64,000 bases of DNA from Bifidobacterium apri (lineage in GTDB: Bacteria > Actinomycetota > Actinomycetes > Actinomycetales > Bifidobacteriaceae). The position numbers were made by a program, and so were the translations under genes. The notes beneath the pieces were generated by a model. The model was not told the origin of the DNA, searched no databases, and saw only the letters and a program-made list of their open reading frames with translations. The stretch spans positions 1 through 64,000 of the forward strand of contig NZ_WBSO01000003.1 in the NCBI RefSeq assembly GCF_009299485.1, in the 5' to 3' direction. Shown here in pieces: positions 52,299 to 63,808 of this stretch; position 1 is the stretch's first letter; every line of letters starts with the position of its first letter.

Positions 52299-52613
52299 TT
52301 ACCGTTCAACATCGATGGTGTTGTCAGAGCGGATGTCGTGGGCGAAGTCATCGTTGCTGCCGAATGAGCCATCGGCGTCGTTGGCATCGTTGTTGTTGTC
52401 GTCATCATCATCGCTGGTGTTGGTGCGCATGGCGATGATGACCCACACGGTCAACGCGAGACCGATGATGCCGGCGATGATTTCCATGATCGTGGAGATG
52501 TTGATGTGCGACGGCACGGTGACGATGCCTTGCGCGAGCGACACAATCGACAGCGATCCGAGTGTGAGCGCAATCAGTGGTGCCATGGGTTGCAACGGTT
52601 GAGAGATACGCAT
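52299..52613 (-). CDS. Small two-helix membrane protein with acidic tail
   Basis: 104 aa. Two hydrophobic segments (about 10-30 and 42-62: IMEIIAGIIGLALTVWVIIAM) are followed by a strongly acidic Asp/Asn-rich tail (about 66-104). AGAAGGGA precedes the ATG at 52613, and the upstream frame to 52673 is not needed. No family is recognised. It stands alone between the minisatellite and the initiator tRNA. Confidence 0.65.
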   Translation of the reverse strand: MRISQPLQPMAPLIALTLGSLSIVSLAQGIVTVPSHINISTIMEIIAGIIGLALTVWVIIAMRTNTSDDDDDNNNDANDADGSFGSNDDFAHDIRSDNTIDVER

Positions 52614-52766
52614 TCTGTTCCCTTCTTCTGCTCCTGTCGGAATCTTACTCGCAAGGAAGCAGTCAACTCCCATATTCCGATATTCGGTGGTTCGCGTTGC
52701 GGTTGACGGTCTGACGCGAAGAGCTGGCGCTCGCCGGTGAACCTGACGCGAATCAGTGCGGAATGC

Positions 52767-52803
52767 AGAAAACCGTGACCGACAGATGTCGAATCACGGT
52801 TTT
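52767..52803 (-). terminator. Terminator of the initiator tRNA
   Basis: An 11-bp perfect stem (GAAAACCGTGA with TCACGGTTTTC) followed on the minus strand by TTTTCTGCATT. It lies 8 bases past the tRNA 3' end. Confidence 0.85.
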
Positions 52804-52810
52804 CATTGAT

Positions 52811-52887
52811 TGGTAGCGGGGCATGGATTTGAACCATGGACCTCTGGGTTATGAGCCCAGCGAGCTACCGAGCTGCTCCACCCCGCG
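52811..52887 (-). tRNA. Initiator tRNA-fMet (CAT)
   Basis: 77 bases ending in encoded CCA. It was read as the initiator because the anticodon stem has three G:C pairs (CTGGG-CTCATAA-CCCAG) and the acceptor stem opens with an unpaired first base (C1 against T72). D-loop, variable loop and TTCAAAT T-loop are normal. Start CGCGGGG TGGAGCAG closely matches bacterial tRNA-fMet. Confidence 0.95.
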
Positions 52888-52990
52888 TCGGCTGCTTCAA
52901 GCAGCAGTCATCTACTTTATCGAACGGCAGGGAATTGTCAAATCGGCGTGCCGTTCAGCTCAGAGCAGATGGCACCCAGGATGGATGGAT

Positions 52991-53107
52991 CGCCTGTTGC
53001 GTTGGCGCATGTCGTGGCATGCGTGAGACTGATTGATTGGTGTGATGTTGGTTCTAGGACGCCTGTTGTGGGCGGCGTGTATGTCGTGGCATGCGTGAGG
53101 CTGATGG
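52991..53107. repeat. 70-72 bp direct repeat pair upstream of the phased array
   Basis: CGCCTGTTG...GTCGTGGCATGCGTGAG occurs at 52991-53027 and 53061-53099. The TGAG ends resemble the array palindromes, so these may be decayed units. Confidence 0.65.
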
Positions 53108-53128
53108 GTGCCGCACGGACGGCGCTTG

Positions 53129-53879
53129 TGTGAGGATTCGCTCACACAACGGGTGGTTGGGAAGTGGGAGTCCGCTGTGTTGCCTGTCTTGATGCTGGGT
53201 TTGTGAGGATCGGCTCACATAGTGGGGGTCGGATGTCTGGAATCTGCAGGCTGGAAGGTGTGGGTGACGTGGTTTGTGAGGATTCGCTCACATAGTGGGG
53301 GTCGGATGTCTGGAATCTGCAGGCAGGCGGGTGTGGGTGGCGTGTTGTGTGAGGATTGGCTCACAAAGTGAGTGGTTGGGCAGCGGGAATCTGCTGTTTT
53401 TGTGGCTCGTGTACCCGGTTTGTGAGGATTGGCTCACACAGTGGGTAGTGCAGCTATTCCAAGACTGCGGTTTGCGGCGGCCGGGTGCTGGGTTTGTGAG
53501 GTTTGGCTCACAAATCGGGTGGTTGGATGGCCGGAATTTGCAGGCTGGAAGGTGCGGATGACGTGGTTTGTGAGGATTCGCTCACATAGTGGGGGTCGGA
53601 TGTCTGGAATCTGCCGGCAGGCAGGTGTGGGTGACGCGTTGTGTGAGTATTGGCTCACACAATGGGTGGTCGGGAGGTCGGAATCCACTGTGTTGGCTGT
53701 CCTGGTGCTGGGTTTGTGAGGATTGGCTCACAAATCGGGTGGTTGGGTGTCCGGAATCTGCAGGCTGGAGGGTGTGGGTGACGTGTTGTGTGAGGATTGG
53801 CTCACGCAGTGGGTGGTTGGGAAGCGGGAATCCGCTGTTTTGCTGGCACGTGTACCCGGTTTGTGAGGATTGGCTCACA
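53129..53879. repeat. Phased 73-74 bp repeat array, eleven units
   Basis: The 18-base imperfect palindrome TGTGAGGATTGGCTCACA (arms TGTGAG and CTCACA, asymmetric centre) occurs at 53129, 53202, 53275, 53348, 53421, 53495, 53569, 53642, 53715, 53789 and 53862. Steps are 73, 73, 73, 73, 74, 74, 73, 73, 74, 73 (mean 73.3). All copies have the same orientation. Between them lie about 55 bases of semi-conserved sequence in four or five variants (units 2, 3 and 7 alike; 6 and 9; 4 and 10; 1 and 8). The array fills most of the gap from the initiator tRNA to metA. The 73-74 step is not a multiple of three, so it is not a coding repeat. Confidence 0.93.
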
Positions 53880-54214
53880 CGGCGAATGATGCCGGACGTT
53901 CCTGATTCCGGGGCATTACGGCGCTACCATTCGCGCACCAGGCACATCGGCGGTTGACGGCAGCCGGTAGCCACACCGATAGTCCCGCCCGTAATCGTTC
54001 GCGCGTCGGTCACGCCCAACCTCGAGCGCAAGAATCTCGCAAGGATTCCCGCAAGAATCGCGCAAGAATCCCCGGAATCCTGACCGCCAATCCCGTCATC
54101 TGCCCGCGCCGGTCACATGAATGCCGGGATAAGCTCATACCGCACCTGCCGCCGCCATCCGTCCGCACACCGGTCACATTTCAGCCGACACCAAACACAT
54201 ATCGGACCAACAGC

Positions 54215-54220
54215 CATAAT
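54215..54220 (+). promoter_or_regulatory. -10 box, leaderless metA start
   Basis: CATAAT ends 6 bases before the metA ATG. Confidence 0.5.
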
Positions 54221-54226
54221 GGAATC

Positions 54227-55339
54227 ATGCCTATCAAGATTCCAAGCGGCCTGCCCGCACGTGCCATCCTCGACTCCGAGCGCATTTTCGCGCTGGAGAA
54301 ACCTGAAGCTGAGCGCCAGCGTGTGCGCCCGCTGCGCTTGGTGATCTTGAATCTCATGCCCAAGAAGATTGAGACCGAGACCCAGCTGCTGCGGCTGATA
54401 TCGAAGTCGCCGCTGCAGGTCGAGGTTGATTTCATGAAGACTTCGACCCACGAATCCAAGCATGTCAGTGCCGATCATCTGGTGAAGTTCTATGAAAACC
54501 TTGACGCGTTCCGGGACAACTATTACGACGGCTTCGTGGTGACCGGCGCGCCGGTGGAGCATTTGGAGTTCGACCAAGTCGATTACTGGGACGAGTTCAA
54601 GGAGATTCTTGACTGGGCTGGCTCGCATGTGTTTTCGACGATGTACCTGTGCTGGGGGGCGATGGGCGCCCTGCACTACCGCTATGGCGTGCGCAAGCAT
54701 CTGTTGCCGCAGAAGCTGTTCGGTGTCTATCCGCAGTACTTGCAGGACGAGTACTGCTTCCTGACCAACGGCTTCGATGAGATCGCGTTGCAGCCGCATT
54801 CCCGGCTTGCCGGTGTGGATGAGGACGATATCGCGGCGAATCCCGATCTTCAGGTGCTTACCTGGGGCCCGGAGTCCGGCCCGGGTTTGATTGCGACGCG
54901 TGATTTCTCCGAGGTGTTCGCTCTTGGTCATTGGGAGTATGGCAAGATGACGCTCGCCGAGGAGTATGAGCGCGATATGGCCAAAGGGCTGACGAACGTG
55001 CCGTTCCCGGAGAACTATTTCCCGCATGACGACCCGAAGCTCGAGCCGTTGTTCAGCTGGCGTGCGCATGCGAACTTGTTGTGGCGCAACTGGCTGAATT
55101 GGGTGTACCAGACCACGCCGTACGACTTGCGTGAGGTTCCGCAGTTGCGCGCGCAGAAGCGGTTGGGTACGGATCGGTCGATCCGCCATGCTCCGGGCGC
55201 GCCGCGCCGCGACGGGTATGCACCGATGATCATGGACGGATATGGTTTGATCGAGGGCGATTATGCTCAGGACGAACGAGTGCGTTCCGCGATATCGCCG
55301 AGGCCGGCAGGACCTGTAGCCGCCGGCTCTGACGCCTGA
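54227..55339 (+). CDS. metA: Homoserine O-acyltransferase MetA, probably acetyl-CoA type
   Basis: 370 aa, longer at the C-terminus than E. coli MetA (309 aa). The family core is clear: PIKIPSGLPA at the start and LVILNLMPKKIETE (about 46-59). The catalytic Cys142 lies in YLCWGAM and His235 with Glu237 in GHWEY, matching E. coli numbering. Residue 111 is Glu (GAPVEHLEF), whereas succinyl-CoA enzymes have Gly there. Glu111 is reported to select acetyl-CoA. The product would be O-acetylhomoserine for methionine synthesis. The extra ~55 C-terminal residues are unassigned. The start was placed 6 bases after CATAAT. An open frame upstream to 53954 runs through non-protein-like sequence. No SAM riboswitch was found upstream. 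Confidence 0.92.
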   Translation: MPIKIPSGLPARAILDSERIFALEKPEAERQRVRPLRLVILNLMPKKIETETQLLRLISKSPLQVEVDFMKTSTHESKHVSADHLVKFYENLDAFRDNYYDGFVVTGAPVEHLEFDQVDYWDEFKEILDWAGSHVFSTMYLCWGAMGALHYRYGVRKHLLPQKLFGVYPQYLQDEYCFLTNGFDEIALQPHSRLAGVDEDDIAANPDLQVLTWGPESGPGLIATRDFSEVFALGHWEYGKMTLAEEYERDMAKGLTNVPFPENYFPHDDPKLEPLFSWRAHANLLWRNWLNWVYQTTPYDLREVPQLRAQKRLGTDRSIRHAPGAPRRDGYAPMIMDGYGLIEGDYAQDERVRSAISPRPAGPVAAGSDA

Positions 55340-55400
55340 CTTCTGTCGCGAGCGCTGTCCACATACCGGATAGCAACGTCTTGCGTAGCGTTCGGCAATT

Positions 55401-55427
55401 CGAACCGTTTTATCTAAAAACGGTTCG
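55401..55427. promoter_or_regulatory. Inverted repeat upstream of atpB
   Basis: CGAACCGTTTT (55401-55411) pairs with AAAACGGTTCG (55417-55427) over a 5-base loop. It could terminate metA or act as an operator. No T-run follows. Confidence 0.55.
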
Positions 55428-55444
55428 AGAATGTGAAAGAATTG

Positions 55445-55474
55445 TTACCAAGACGCGTGAAAACGTCGTACAAT
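55445..55474 (+). promoter_or_regulatory. Candidate atp operon promoter
   Basis: TTACCA (55445-55450), 18-base spacer, TACAAT (55469-55474). It lies about 155 bases before atpB. A second -10-like hexamer (TAAACT) is at 55594. Confidence 0.4.
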
Positions 55475-55629
55475 CTCCACGTAGCCGTTCGGAGTCGAAG
55501 GCAGGCGCCGGCCCCGTCGGCGCCCGACCTACTCGCCACGCCGTGTACATGTGTGCCGAAATCTTCCGGTCACATTCGCTCAGGGCGTTGGGCTAAACTG
55601 ACAGCTGTTACGAGAAGTAGGAGGCGTAG

Positions 55630-56442
55630 ATGGTGTCACAAGTCAGCACGCAGCTCGTGCTTGCGGCCAACGCGGGTCCTGAACTGCCCTCGATCGACGA
55701 TTTTCTTCCCGATCCGATCCTGTTCCAAGGCACGCCGTTCGCCATTAACCGCATCATTCTCATCCGAATCGTTGCCACTATCGTGCTGCTGCTGGTGATG
55801 TGCATTACGGCGAAGCGCGCCAAACTCGTTCCCGGCCGTTGGCAGGGCATGATTGAGACGCTGCTTGATTTCGTCCGTGACAACATCGTCTATCAGGTGA
55901 TGGGCGAGGAGCGCGGACGCCGGTACGTGCCGATGATTACCACACTGTTTTTCACGATTTTCGTGTTCAATCTGTGCGGTGTCATCCCTGGCATGAACAT
56001 GGCGGCTACGGCCACCGTGACCATGCCGCTCGTATTCGCACTGTGGACGTTTGTCCAGTATTGGATTGCCGCGTGCCGTGAGAAGGGATTCCTTCACTAC
56101 CTGCGCGGCGAACTGATGCCTCCGGGGGTTCCGCTGCCGATCGATATCATTCTCGGCCCGATCAACCTGCTTGAGGTGCTGATCATTCGTCCGTTCTCGC
56201 TGACCGTCCGACTGTTCGCCAACATGATCGCAGGCCACTTGCTGGTCGCGACATGCTTGGCATTCACACAGTTCTATCTCATCGAAGCGTCGAACTGGGC
56301 TATCAAGCCTGTCGGCGTGCTGTGGCTGTTGGGTGGTTTCGCGTTCGTGTGCTTCGAGATGTTCGTGGCAGGCCTTCAGGCGTATGTGTTCGCGATCCTC
56401 TCGACGGTGTACATCAACCAGAGCTATCCGGAAGTCGAGTGA
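55630..56442 (+). CDS. atpB: F1Fo ATP synthase subunit a
   Basis: 270 aa membrane subunit with five or six helices. The essential Arg lies in RPFSLTVRLFANMIAGHLL (about residue 196), which faces the c-ring Glu in proton transfer. The C-terminus (FEMFVAGLQAYVFAILSTVYI) is typical. The ATG has AGGAGG 6 bases upstream. First gene of atpBEFHAGDC. No atpI precedes it. Confidence 0.95.
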   Translation: MVSQVSTQLVLAANAGPELPSIDDFLPDPILFQGTPFAINRIILIRIVATIVLLLVMCITAKRAKLVPGRWQGMIETLLDFVRDNIVYQVMGEERGRRYVPMITTLFFTIFVFNLCGVIPGMNMAATATVTMPLVFALWTFVQYWIAACREKGFLHYLRGELMPPGVPLPIDIILGPINLLEVLIIRPFSLTVRLFANMIAGHLLVATCLAFTQFYLIEASNWAIKPVGVLWLLGGFAFVCFEMFVAGLQAYVFAILSTVYINQSYPEVE

Positions 56443-56558
56443 TTCGACATACGTGGCGTGCCATACGCGCTGCGTGACGGATTGCAACGGTGCCAGGCAC
56501 GACCGCCCATAGCGGCCGTGTCTGCCCGGCATCGTGATGAACGATGCGCCATAATTGA

Positions 56559-56894
<336 letters not shown>

Positions 56895-56956
56895 CCGGCC
56901 GGCGAACAGGACGGATCACAATCAAGTAGAAACCCGAGCAGGAAAGGAGAACACCC

Positions 56957-57484
56957 ATGCCACTGGCAGAGAAAAGCGGTATTTCGCTGTTTTTGCCTGA
57001 AACGTATGACATCGTGTGGTCATTGGTCATTCTCGTTGTCATCGCGGTCTGCTTCTACAAGTACATCATGCCGAAGTTCCAAGCTGTCTTCGACGCCCGT
57101 GCGGCCAAGATCGAAGGTCGTATGGAACAGGCCGAGAAAGCGCAGAAAGACGCTGACGAGGCCAAGAAGAAGTATGAGGATCAGCTCAGCCAGGCGCGTG
57201 TCGAGGCATCCAAGATCCGCGACGACGCCCGTGCCGAAGCATCCCATATCATCGCTGATGCGCGTTCGCGCGCTGAATCCGATGCAGCCCAGATCGCCGA
57301 GAACGCGCAGCGTTCGATTGAATCCCAGCAAAAGCAGGCTCTGGTGAGCTTGAAGGGTGAGGTCGGCACGCTGGCTACGGCTCTGGCAGGCAAGATTCTC
57401 GGATCGGAGTTGAGCTCGAGCGCCACTCAGACGCAGATGCTTGACAAGATGATCGACGAGATGGATGCAGACAGCAACAAGTAA
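56957..57484 (+). CDS. atpF: F1Fo ATP synthase subunit b
   Basis: 175 aa. One N-terminal membrane helix (about 16-37) is followed by a long charged helix (about 45-150, rich in Glu, Lys, Ala) that forms the peripheral stalk. It dimerises and binds the delta subunit. AGGAAAGGAG precedes the ATG. The atpH gene starts 19 bases later. Confidence 0.95.
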   Translation: MPLAEKSGISLFLPETYDIVWSLVILVVIAVCFYKYIMPKFQAVFDARAAKIEGRMEQAEKAQKDADEAKKKYEDQLSQARVEASKIRDDARAEASHIIADARSRAESDAAQIAENAQRSIESQQKQALVSLKGEVGTLATALAGKILGSELSSSATQTQMLDKMIDEMDADSNK

Positions 57485-57503
57485 GCGAAGGAAGTGAGAT
57501 CAC

Positions 57504-58331
57504 ATGCGAGGAGAGGCTTCACGCATCGCAGACCGCGTCTCGCGTGACTCGCTGGCGCCGAAATTGAAGGCGACCGGTGAGGATGCCTGGCGTGTGGGCA
57601 ACGAGCTGTTCGCAGTCACCGATCTGCTCGACCACAATATCCAGGTCGAACGGGCGCTGACCGACCCCGCACGTCCCGCTGCCGACAAGACCACCATGGT
57701 GCACACGCTGCTTGAAGGCAAAGCCCATCCGATGACCGTCGAGATCCTTGACGATCTGGTGCAACGCCGGTGGAGCAAGCCGCATGATATCGCGAACGCG
57801 GTCGAAGATTTCGGCGTGGATGCGATGATGTACTATGCGGACGCGACCGGAACCACCATGAAGGTATCGGTGGAGCTTGCCGAGCTGCATTCGGCGTTGC
57901 TCAACATGCCGGTGGTCCGCACCCGCTTGTACGACGAGCATTCCACGGTAGAGGCGCGCGTCGAGTTGCTGCACAACGTGTTGTCCGGCAATGAGATCAG
58001 CAAGGTCACCATGCGCCTTGCCGAGCATGCCACGGAGAATCCGCGGCACCGCCGTTACCTTGCCACCATCCAGTGGCTGATCAACAAGCTGTCGCGTCAT
58101 ATGGGCGAATCGATGGTCACCGTGACCACCGCTGCCCCGCTGTCGGACGAGCAGGTTGACCGGCTCACCAAGATCTACACCAAGCGCACCGGCCATGCCG
58201 TGCATATCAACTCGGTGGTTGATCCGACGGTGTTGGGCGGTATGCGCGTGCAGATCGGCCACGAGGTCAACGACAACACGGTGATCGCCCAGCTGAACAA
58301 GCTCAAGCGCAGCGTACAGGTCACCGCCTAA
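57504..58331 (+). CDS. atpH: F1Fo ATP synthase subunit delta
   Basis: 275 aa, about 100 longer than the E. coli delta, as usual in actinobacteria. The C-terminal OSCP/delta domain (about 160-275) ends LGGMRVQIGHEVNDNTV and INQLKRL-like sequence. The N-terminal part is a helical bundle. It clamps the stalk to the F1 head. GAAGTGAG precedes the ATG. Confidence 0.92.
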   Translation: MRGEASRIADRVSRDSLAPKLKATGEDAWRVGNELFAVTDLLDHNIQVERALTDPARPAADKTTMVHTLLEGKAHPMTVEILDDLVQRRWSKPHDIANAVEDFGVDAMMYYADATGTTMKVSVELAELHSALLNMPVVRTRLYDEHSTVEARVELLHNVLSGNEISKVTMRLAEHATENPRHRRYLATIQWLINKLSRHMGESMVTVTTAAPLSDEQVDRLTKIYTKRTGHAVHINSVVDPTVLGGMRVQIGHEVNDNTVIAQLNKLKRSVQVTA

Positions 58332-58405
58332 ACGGGTAGTGACACGAGTCGTTTCCGTGTGAAAGCGCGAAAGACTTACATGAACAAGAACAATAAGGAG
58401 TGATC

Positions 58406-60034
58406 ATGGCAGAACTTACCATTGATCCCGCCGCGGTACGCAAGGCCCTCGACGACTTCGTCGAGTCCTACAAGCCGTCTGACAATCCGACCCAGGAGGT
58501 CGGTTATGTCGCGACGTGTGGTGATGGCATTGCGCACGTGACGGGACTGCCTGGTTGCATGGCCAATGAGCTGCTGACCTTTGAGGACGGCACGCTTGGT
58601 CTGGCGTTCAACCTTGACGCCCGCGAAATCGGTGTGGTCATCCTCGGTGACTTCGCCGGCATCGAGGAGGGTCAGGAAGTCCGCCGTACCGGCGAAGTGC
58701 TGTCCGTACCGGTCGGCGACGGATACCTTGGCCGTGTAGTCAATCCGCTGGGACAGCCTATCGACGGCCTCGGCGAGATCAAGAGCGAAGGCCGCCGTAT
58801 TCTCGAGGCGCAGGCTCCGGACGTGATGCATCGTCATCCAGTCGACGAGCCGCTGTCCACCGGCCTGAAGGCAATCGACGCGATGACCCCGATTGGCCGC
58901 GGTCAGCGTCAGCTGATTATCGGCGACCGCCAGACGGGTAAAACCGCCATCGCCATCGACACGATCATCAACCAGAAGGACAACTGGAAGTCCGGAGACC
59001 CGAAGAAGCAGGTGCGCTGCATCTACGTGGCCGTCGGCCAGAAGGGTTCCACCATCGCCTCTGTGCGTCAGAGCCTCGAAGAGGCGGGCGCGATGGAGTA
59101 CACGACGATCGTGGCTTCCCCGGCCTCTGATTCCGCAGGTTTCAAGTACATCGCCCCGTACACGGGTTCGGCCATCGGCCAGCACTGGATGTATCACGGC
59201 AAGCATGTGCTCATCGTGTTTGATGATCTGTCCAAGCAGGCTGAAGCCTACCGAGCGATTTCGCTGCTGCTCCGTCGCCCGCCGGGGCGCGAGGCATACC
59301 CGGGCGACGTGTTCTACCTGCACTCCCGTCTGCTGGAACGTTGCGCCAAGCTGTCCGACGATTTGGGCGGCGGCTCGATGACCGGTCTGCCGATCGTCGA
59401 AACGAAGGCCAACGATGTGTCTGCATACATTCCGACCAACGTGATTTCCATCACCGACGGCCAGATCTTCCTGCAGTCCGACCTGTTCAACGCAGGCCAG
59501 CGTCCGGCTGTCGACGTCGGTATCTCTGTGTCCCGTGTCGGTGGCGCAGCGCAGACGAAGGCGCTGAAGAAGGTCTCCGGTACGCTGAAGATCTCGCTGG
59601 CGCAGTACAAGTCGCTCGAGTCCTTCGCGATGTTCGCCTCCGATCTGGACGCCGCATCCAAGGCCCAGCTGACTCGTGGCGCGCGTCTGACCGAGCTGCT
59701 CAAGCAGCCGCAGATGTCCCCGTACTCGATGGAACAGGAAGTCGTCTCGATTTGGGCTGGTACGCATGGCAAGCTCGATGACCTCGAACTTGCGGACGTG
59801 CTTCCCTTCGAGAAGGGCATGCTTGACTACGTGGCCCACAACACGGACATTCTCACGACGATTCGTGACACCGGTGATTTCACCGCCGACACGGAAAAGG
59901 CCCTTGAACAGGCCGTTGATGACTTCCGTGCCACGTACGTGACGAAGGCCGGCAAGCCGCTTATCGAGAAGAAGCCCGTCGCCAAGACCGACACCCCGGT
60001 CGAGCAGGAAAAGATCGTCGCAGGGGAGAAGTGA
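58406..60034 (+). CDS. atpA: F1Fo ATP synthase subunit alpha
   Basis: 542 aa. Walker A GDRQTGKT (about residues 173-180) binds nucleotide non-catalytically. [23 protein letters not shown] and SITDGQIFL are alpha-subunit signatures. A C-terminal extension (about 515-542, Lys/Thr/Pro-rich) goes beyond the E. coli length. AAGGAG lies 5 bases before the ATG, which decides it over the GTG at 58400. Confidence 0.97.
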   Translation: MAELTIDPAAVRKALDDFVESYKPSDNPTQEVGYVATCGDGIAHVTGLPGCMANELLTFEDGTLGLAFNLDAREIGVVILGDFAGIEEGQEVRRTGEVLSVPVGDGYLGRVVNPLGQPIDGLGEIKSEGRRILEAQAPDVMHRHPVDEPLSTGLKAIDAMTPIGRGQRQLIIGDRQTGKTAIAIDTIINQKDNWKSGDPKKQVRCIYVAVGQKGSTIASVRQSLEEAGAMEYTTIVASPASDSAGFKYIAPYTGSAIGQHWMYHGKHVLIVFDDLSKQAEAYRAISLLLRRPPGREAYPGDVFYLHSRLLERCAKLSDDLGGGSMTGLPIVETKANDVSAYIPTNVISITDGQIFLQSDLFNAGQRPAVDVGISVSRVGGAAQTKALKKVSGTLKISLAQYKSLESFAMFASDLDAASKAQLTRGARLTELLKQPQMSPYSMEQEVVSIWAGTHGKLDDLELADVLPFEKGMLDYVAHNTDILTTIRDTGDFTADTEKALEQAVDDFRATYVTKAGKPLIEKKPVAKTDTPVEQEKIVAGEK

Positions 60035-60037
60035 CCC

Positions 60038-62450
<2,413 letters not shown>

Positions 62451-62451
<1 letters not shown>

Positions 62452-62762
62452 TGGCGGGCACAACCATGCAGGTGAACATCGTCGCGGCGGACCGCCCCTT
62501 GTGGTCCGGCACGGCGAAGTCCGTCACCATTCCGGCGTCCGAAGGCGGGATGGGCATCCTGCCGAACCACGAACCGGTGCTTACCGTCATCAAGGACGGC
62601 ACGGTCGCGGTAGTAGACCCTGATGGTGTGCGGCATTCCTTCGATGTCACCGATGGATTCATTTCCTTCGATTCGAACAAACTCACCGTTGCGGTTGAGC
62701 GCGGACATGACGTGGTTCAGACTTCCGGTCCCGGAACTGTAGACGACGGGCAACAAGTCTGA
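62451..62762 (+). CDS. atpC: F1Fo ATP synthase subunit epsilon
   Basis: 103 aa, shorter than the 130-140 aa of E. coli. It has the beta-sandwich core (MQVNIVAADRPLWSGTAKSVTIPASEGGMGILPNHEPVL is the family core in its first part) but lacks the two C-terminal helices, the part that inhibits ATP hydrolysis in other bacteria. The start overlaps the atpD stop. Confidence 0.93.
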
Positions 62763-62783
62763 GCATGACCTCGTTTTCGGCGT

Positions 62784-62820
62784 AGGGCCGGTCTGTCACG
62801 ATAGGTGGCGGGCCGGCCCT
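62784..62820 (+). terminator. Terminator of the atp operon
   Basis: AGGGCCGG (62784-62791) pairs with CCGGCCCT (62813-62820), followed by TGTCGTTTTG. Confidence 0.8.
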
Positions 62821-62846
62821 TGTCGTTTTGTGCGATATCAGGCTTG

Positions 62847-62873
62847 GGTTGTTGCGGTTGTTGCGGTTGTTGC
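62847..62873. repeat. 9-bp tandem repeat, three copies
   Basis: GGTTGTTGC three times, then a variant GGCTGCTGT. It lies in the gap between atpC and nucS. Confidence 0.8.
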
Positions 62874-62949
62874 GGCTGCTGTAGTTTGCGCGGATTGGAG
62901 CCAAGCATGGTGACTGCAGCGATGCGGTGGGTGACGGCAGTGGTGCTGT

Positions 62950-62955
62950 TAGGCT
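62950..62955 (+). promoter_or_regulatory. -10 box, leaderless nucS start
   Basis: TAGGCT ends 7 bases before the nucS GTG. Confidence 0.45.
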
Positions 62956-62962
62956 GTCGGAT

Positions 62963-63667
62963 GTGAGAATCATTGTTGCGGATTGCAGCGCGCAGTATTC
63001 GGGGCGGCTGAACGCGTCGCTTCCCTTGGCCAAGCGCGTGCTGCTGGTAAAAGCGGATAACAGCGTTCTGATCTTTTCGGAGCTCGGATCATACAAGCCA
63101 TTGAACTGGATGGCGGCCCCGTGCACCATTCGACAGATTGACCCGCCGGATGCCGACGCTGACCCGGATACGCCTGTTCCGGAGCGCGTATTGCGGGTGT
63201 GTGCCGAGAAAAGCGATGACGTGCTGGAAATCACGCTGCAACATGTGTACGCGGACCATACGTACGATTTGGGTGAAGATCCGGGACTGGTCAAGGATGG
63301 TGTTGAAGACCATCTGCAACGGTATCTCGCTGAGCAAATCGAGCGGATCGGCGAAGGAGCCAAACTGGTCAGGCGGGAGTATCCGACAGCGATTGGGCCA
63401 GTCGATATCATGGCGGTCGATGGCAATGGCATGCATGTGGCGATTGAAATCAAACGGCATGGCGGCATTGACGGGGTGGAGCAGCTGACCCGCTATTGCA
63501 AGCTGCTCAACCGTGATCCGCTGATCGCCCCGGTTCGCGGTATTTTCGCGGCACAAACCATTACTGCGCAAGCCAAGACGCTCGCCCATGAGCGCGGCTT
63601 CGAATGCATGATTCTGGATTATGACGACATGAAGGGGCAGGAGGACGGCACGCTGCGGCTGTTCTGA
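62963..63667 (+). CDS. nucS: Mismatch-specific endonuclease NucS
   Basis: 234 aa, the usual length. The N-terminal DNA-binding domain starts MRIIVADCSAQYSGRL and contains SYKPLNWMAAPC. The PD-(D/E)XK nuclease site is in GPVDIMAVDGNGMHVAIEIKR (Asp, then Glu-x-Lys). The C-terminus LRLF fits a clamp-binding tail. NucS cuts DNA at mismatches and replaces MutS-MutL repair in many actinobacteria. The GTG at 62963 is favoured because TAGGCT lies 7 bases upstream. The frame is open to 62927 but would add 12 residues. Confidence 0.92.
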   Translation: MRIIVADCSAQYSGRLNASLPLAKRVLLVKADNSVLIFSELGSYKPLNWMAAPCTIRQIDPPDADADPDTPVPERVLRVCAEKSDDVLEITLQHVYADHTYDLGEDPGLVKDGVEDHLQRYLAEQIERIGEGAKLVRREYPTAIGPVDIMAVDGNGMHVAIEIKRHGGIDGVEQLTRYCKLLNRDPLIAPVRGIFAAQTITAQAKTLAHERGFECMILDYDDMKGQEDGTLRLF

Positions 63668-63707
63668 TCGTGCTTGTGGATATTCACGGGGCACTTGGCG
63701 TCCACAT

Positions 63708-63773
63708 CCTCCCCCTATGCAAACTGGTTACGCTGAGCGTTGTCTCAGCGTAACCAGTTTGCATAGGGGGAGG
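63708..63773. terminator. 30-bp perfect inverted repeat (AAACTG family), between convergent genes
   Basis: The arm at 63708-63737 pairs fully with 63744-63773 over a 6-base loop. It contains the CAAACTGGTTACGCT core also found at 36582. It separates nucS from the convergent FKBP gene and probably ends both. Confidence 0.85.
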
Positions 63774-63808
63774 CGAATGCGGGCGTGGCGGCCGCATCCG
63801 CTCAATCA

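Noticed and set aside
53129-53879. CRISPR array, because short palindromic repeats are regularly spaced
   Set aside because: The spacers (about 55 bases) are related to each other rather than unique, the repeat is only 18 bases, and no cas genes are near. It is a phased tandem repeat, not CRISPR.
53129-53879. CRP binding-site array (TGTGA...TCACA)
   Set aside because: The half-sites are 8 bases apart, not 6, and no CRP role is suggested by the neighbours. The resemblance is noted but not claimed.
53954-54226. Extended metA start in the open frame
   Set aside because: The added 91 residues are Arg/Ser/Pro-rich and unlike MetA, and the CATAAT box sits just before 54227.
54100-54226. SAM riboswitch upstream of metA
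   Set aside because: No conserved SAM-I or SAM-II core was found in the short leader, and the -10 box is 6 bases from the start, leaving no room for a leader RNA.
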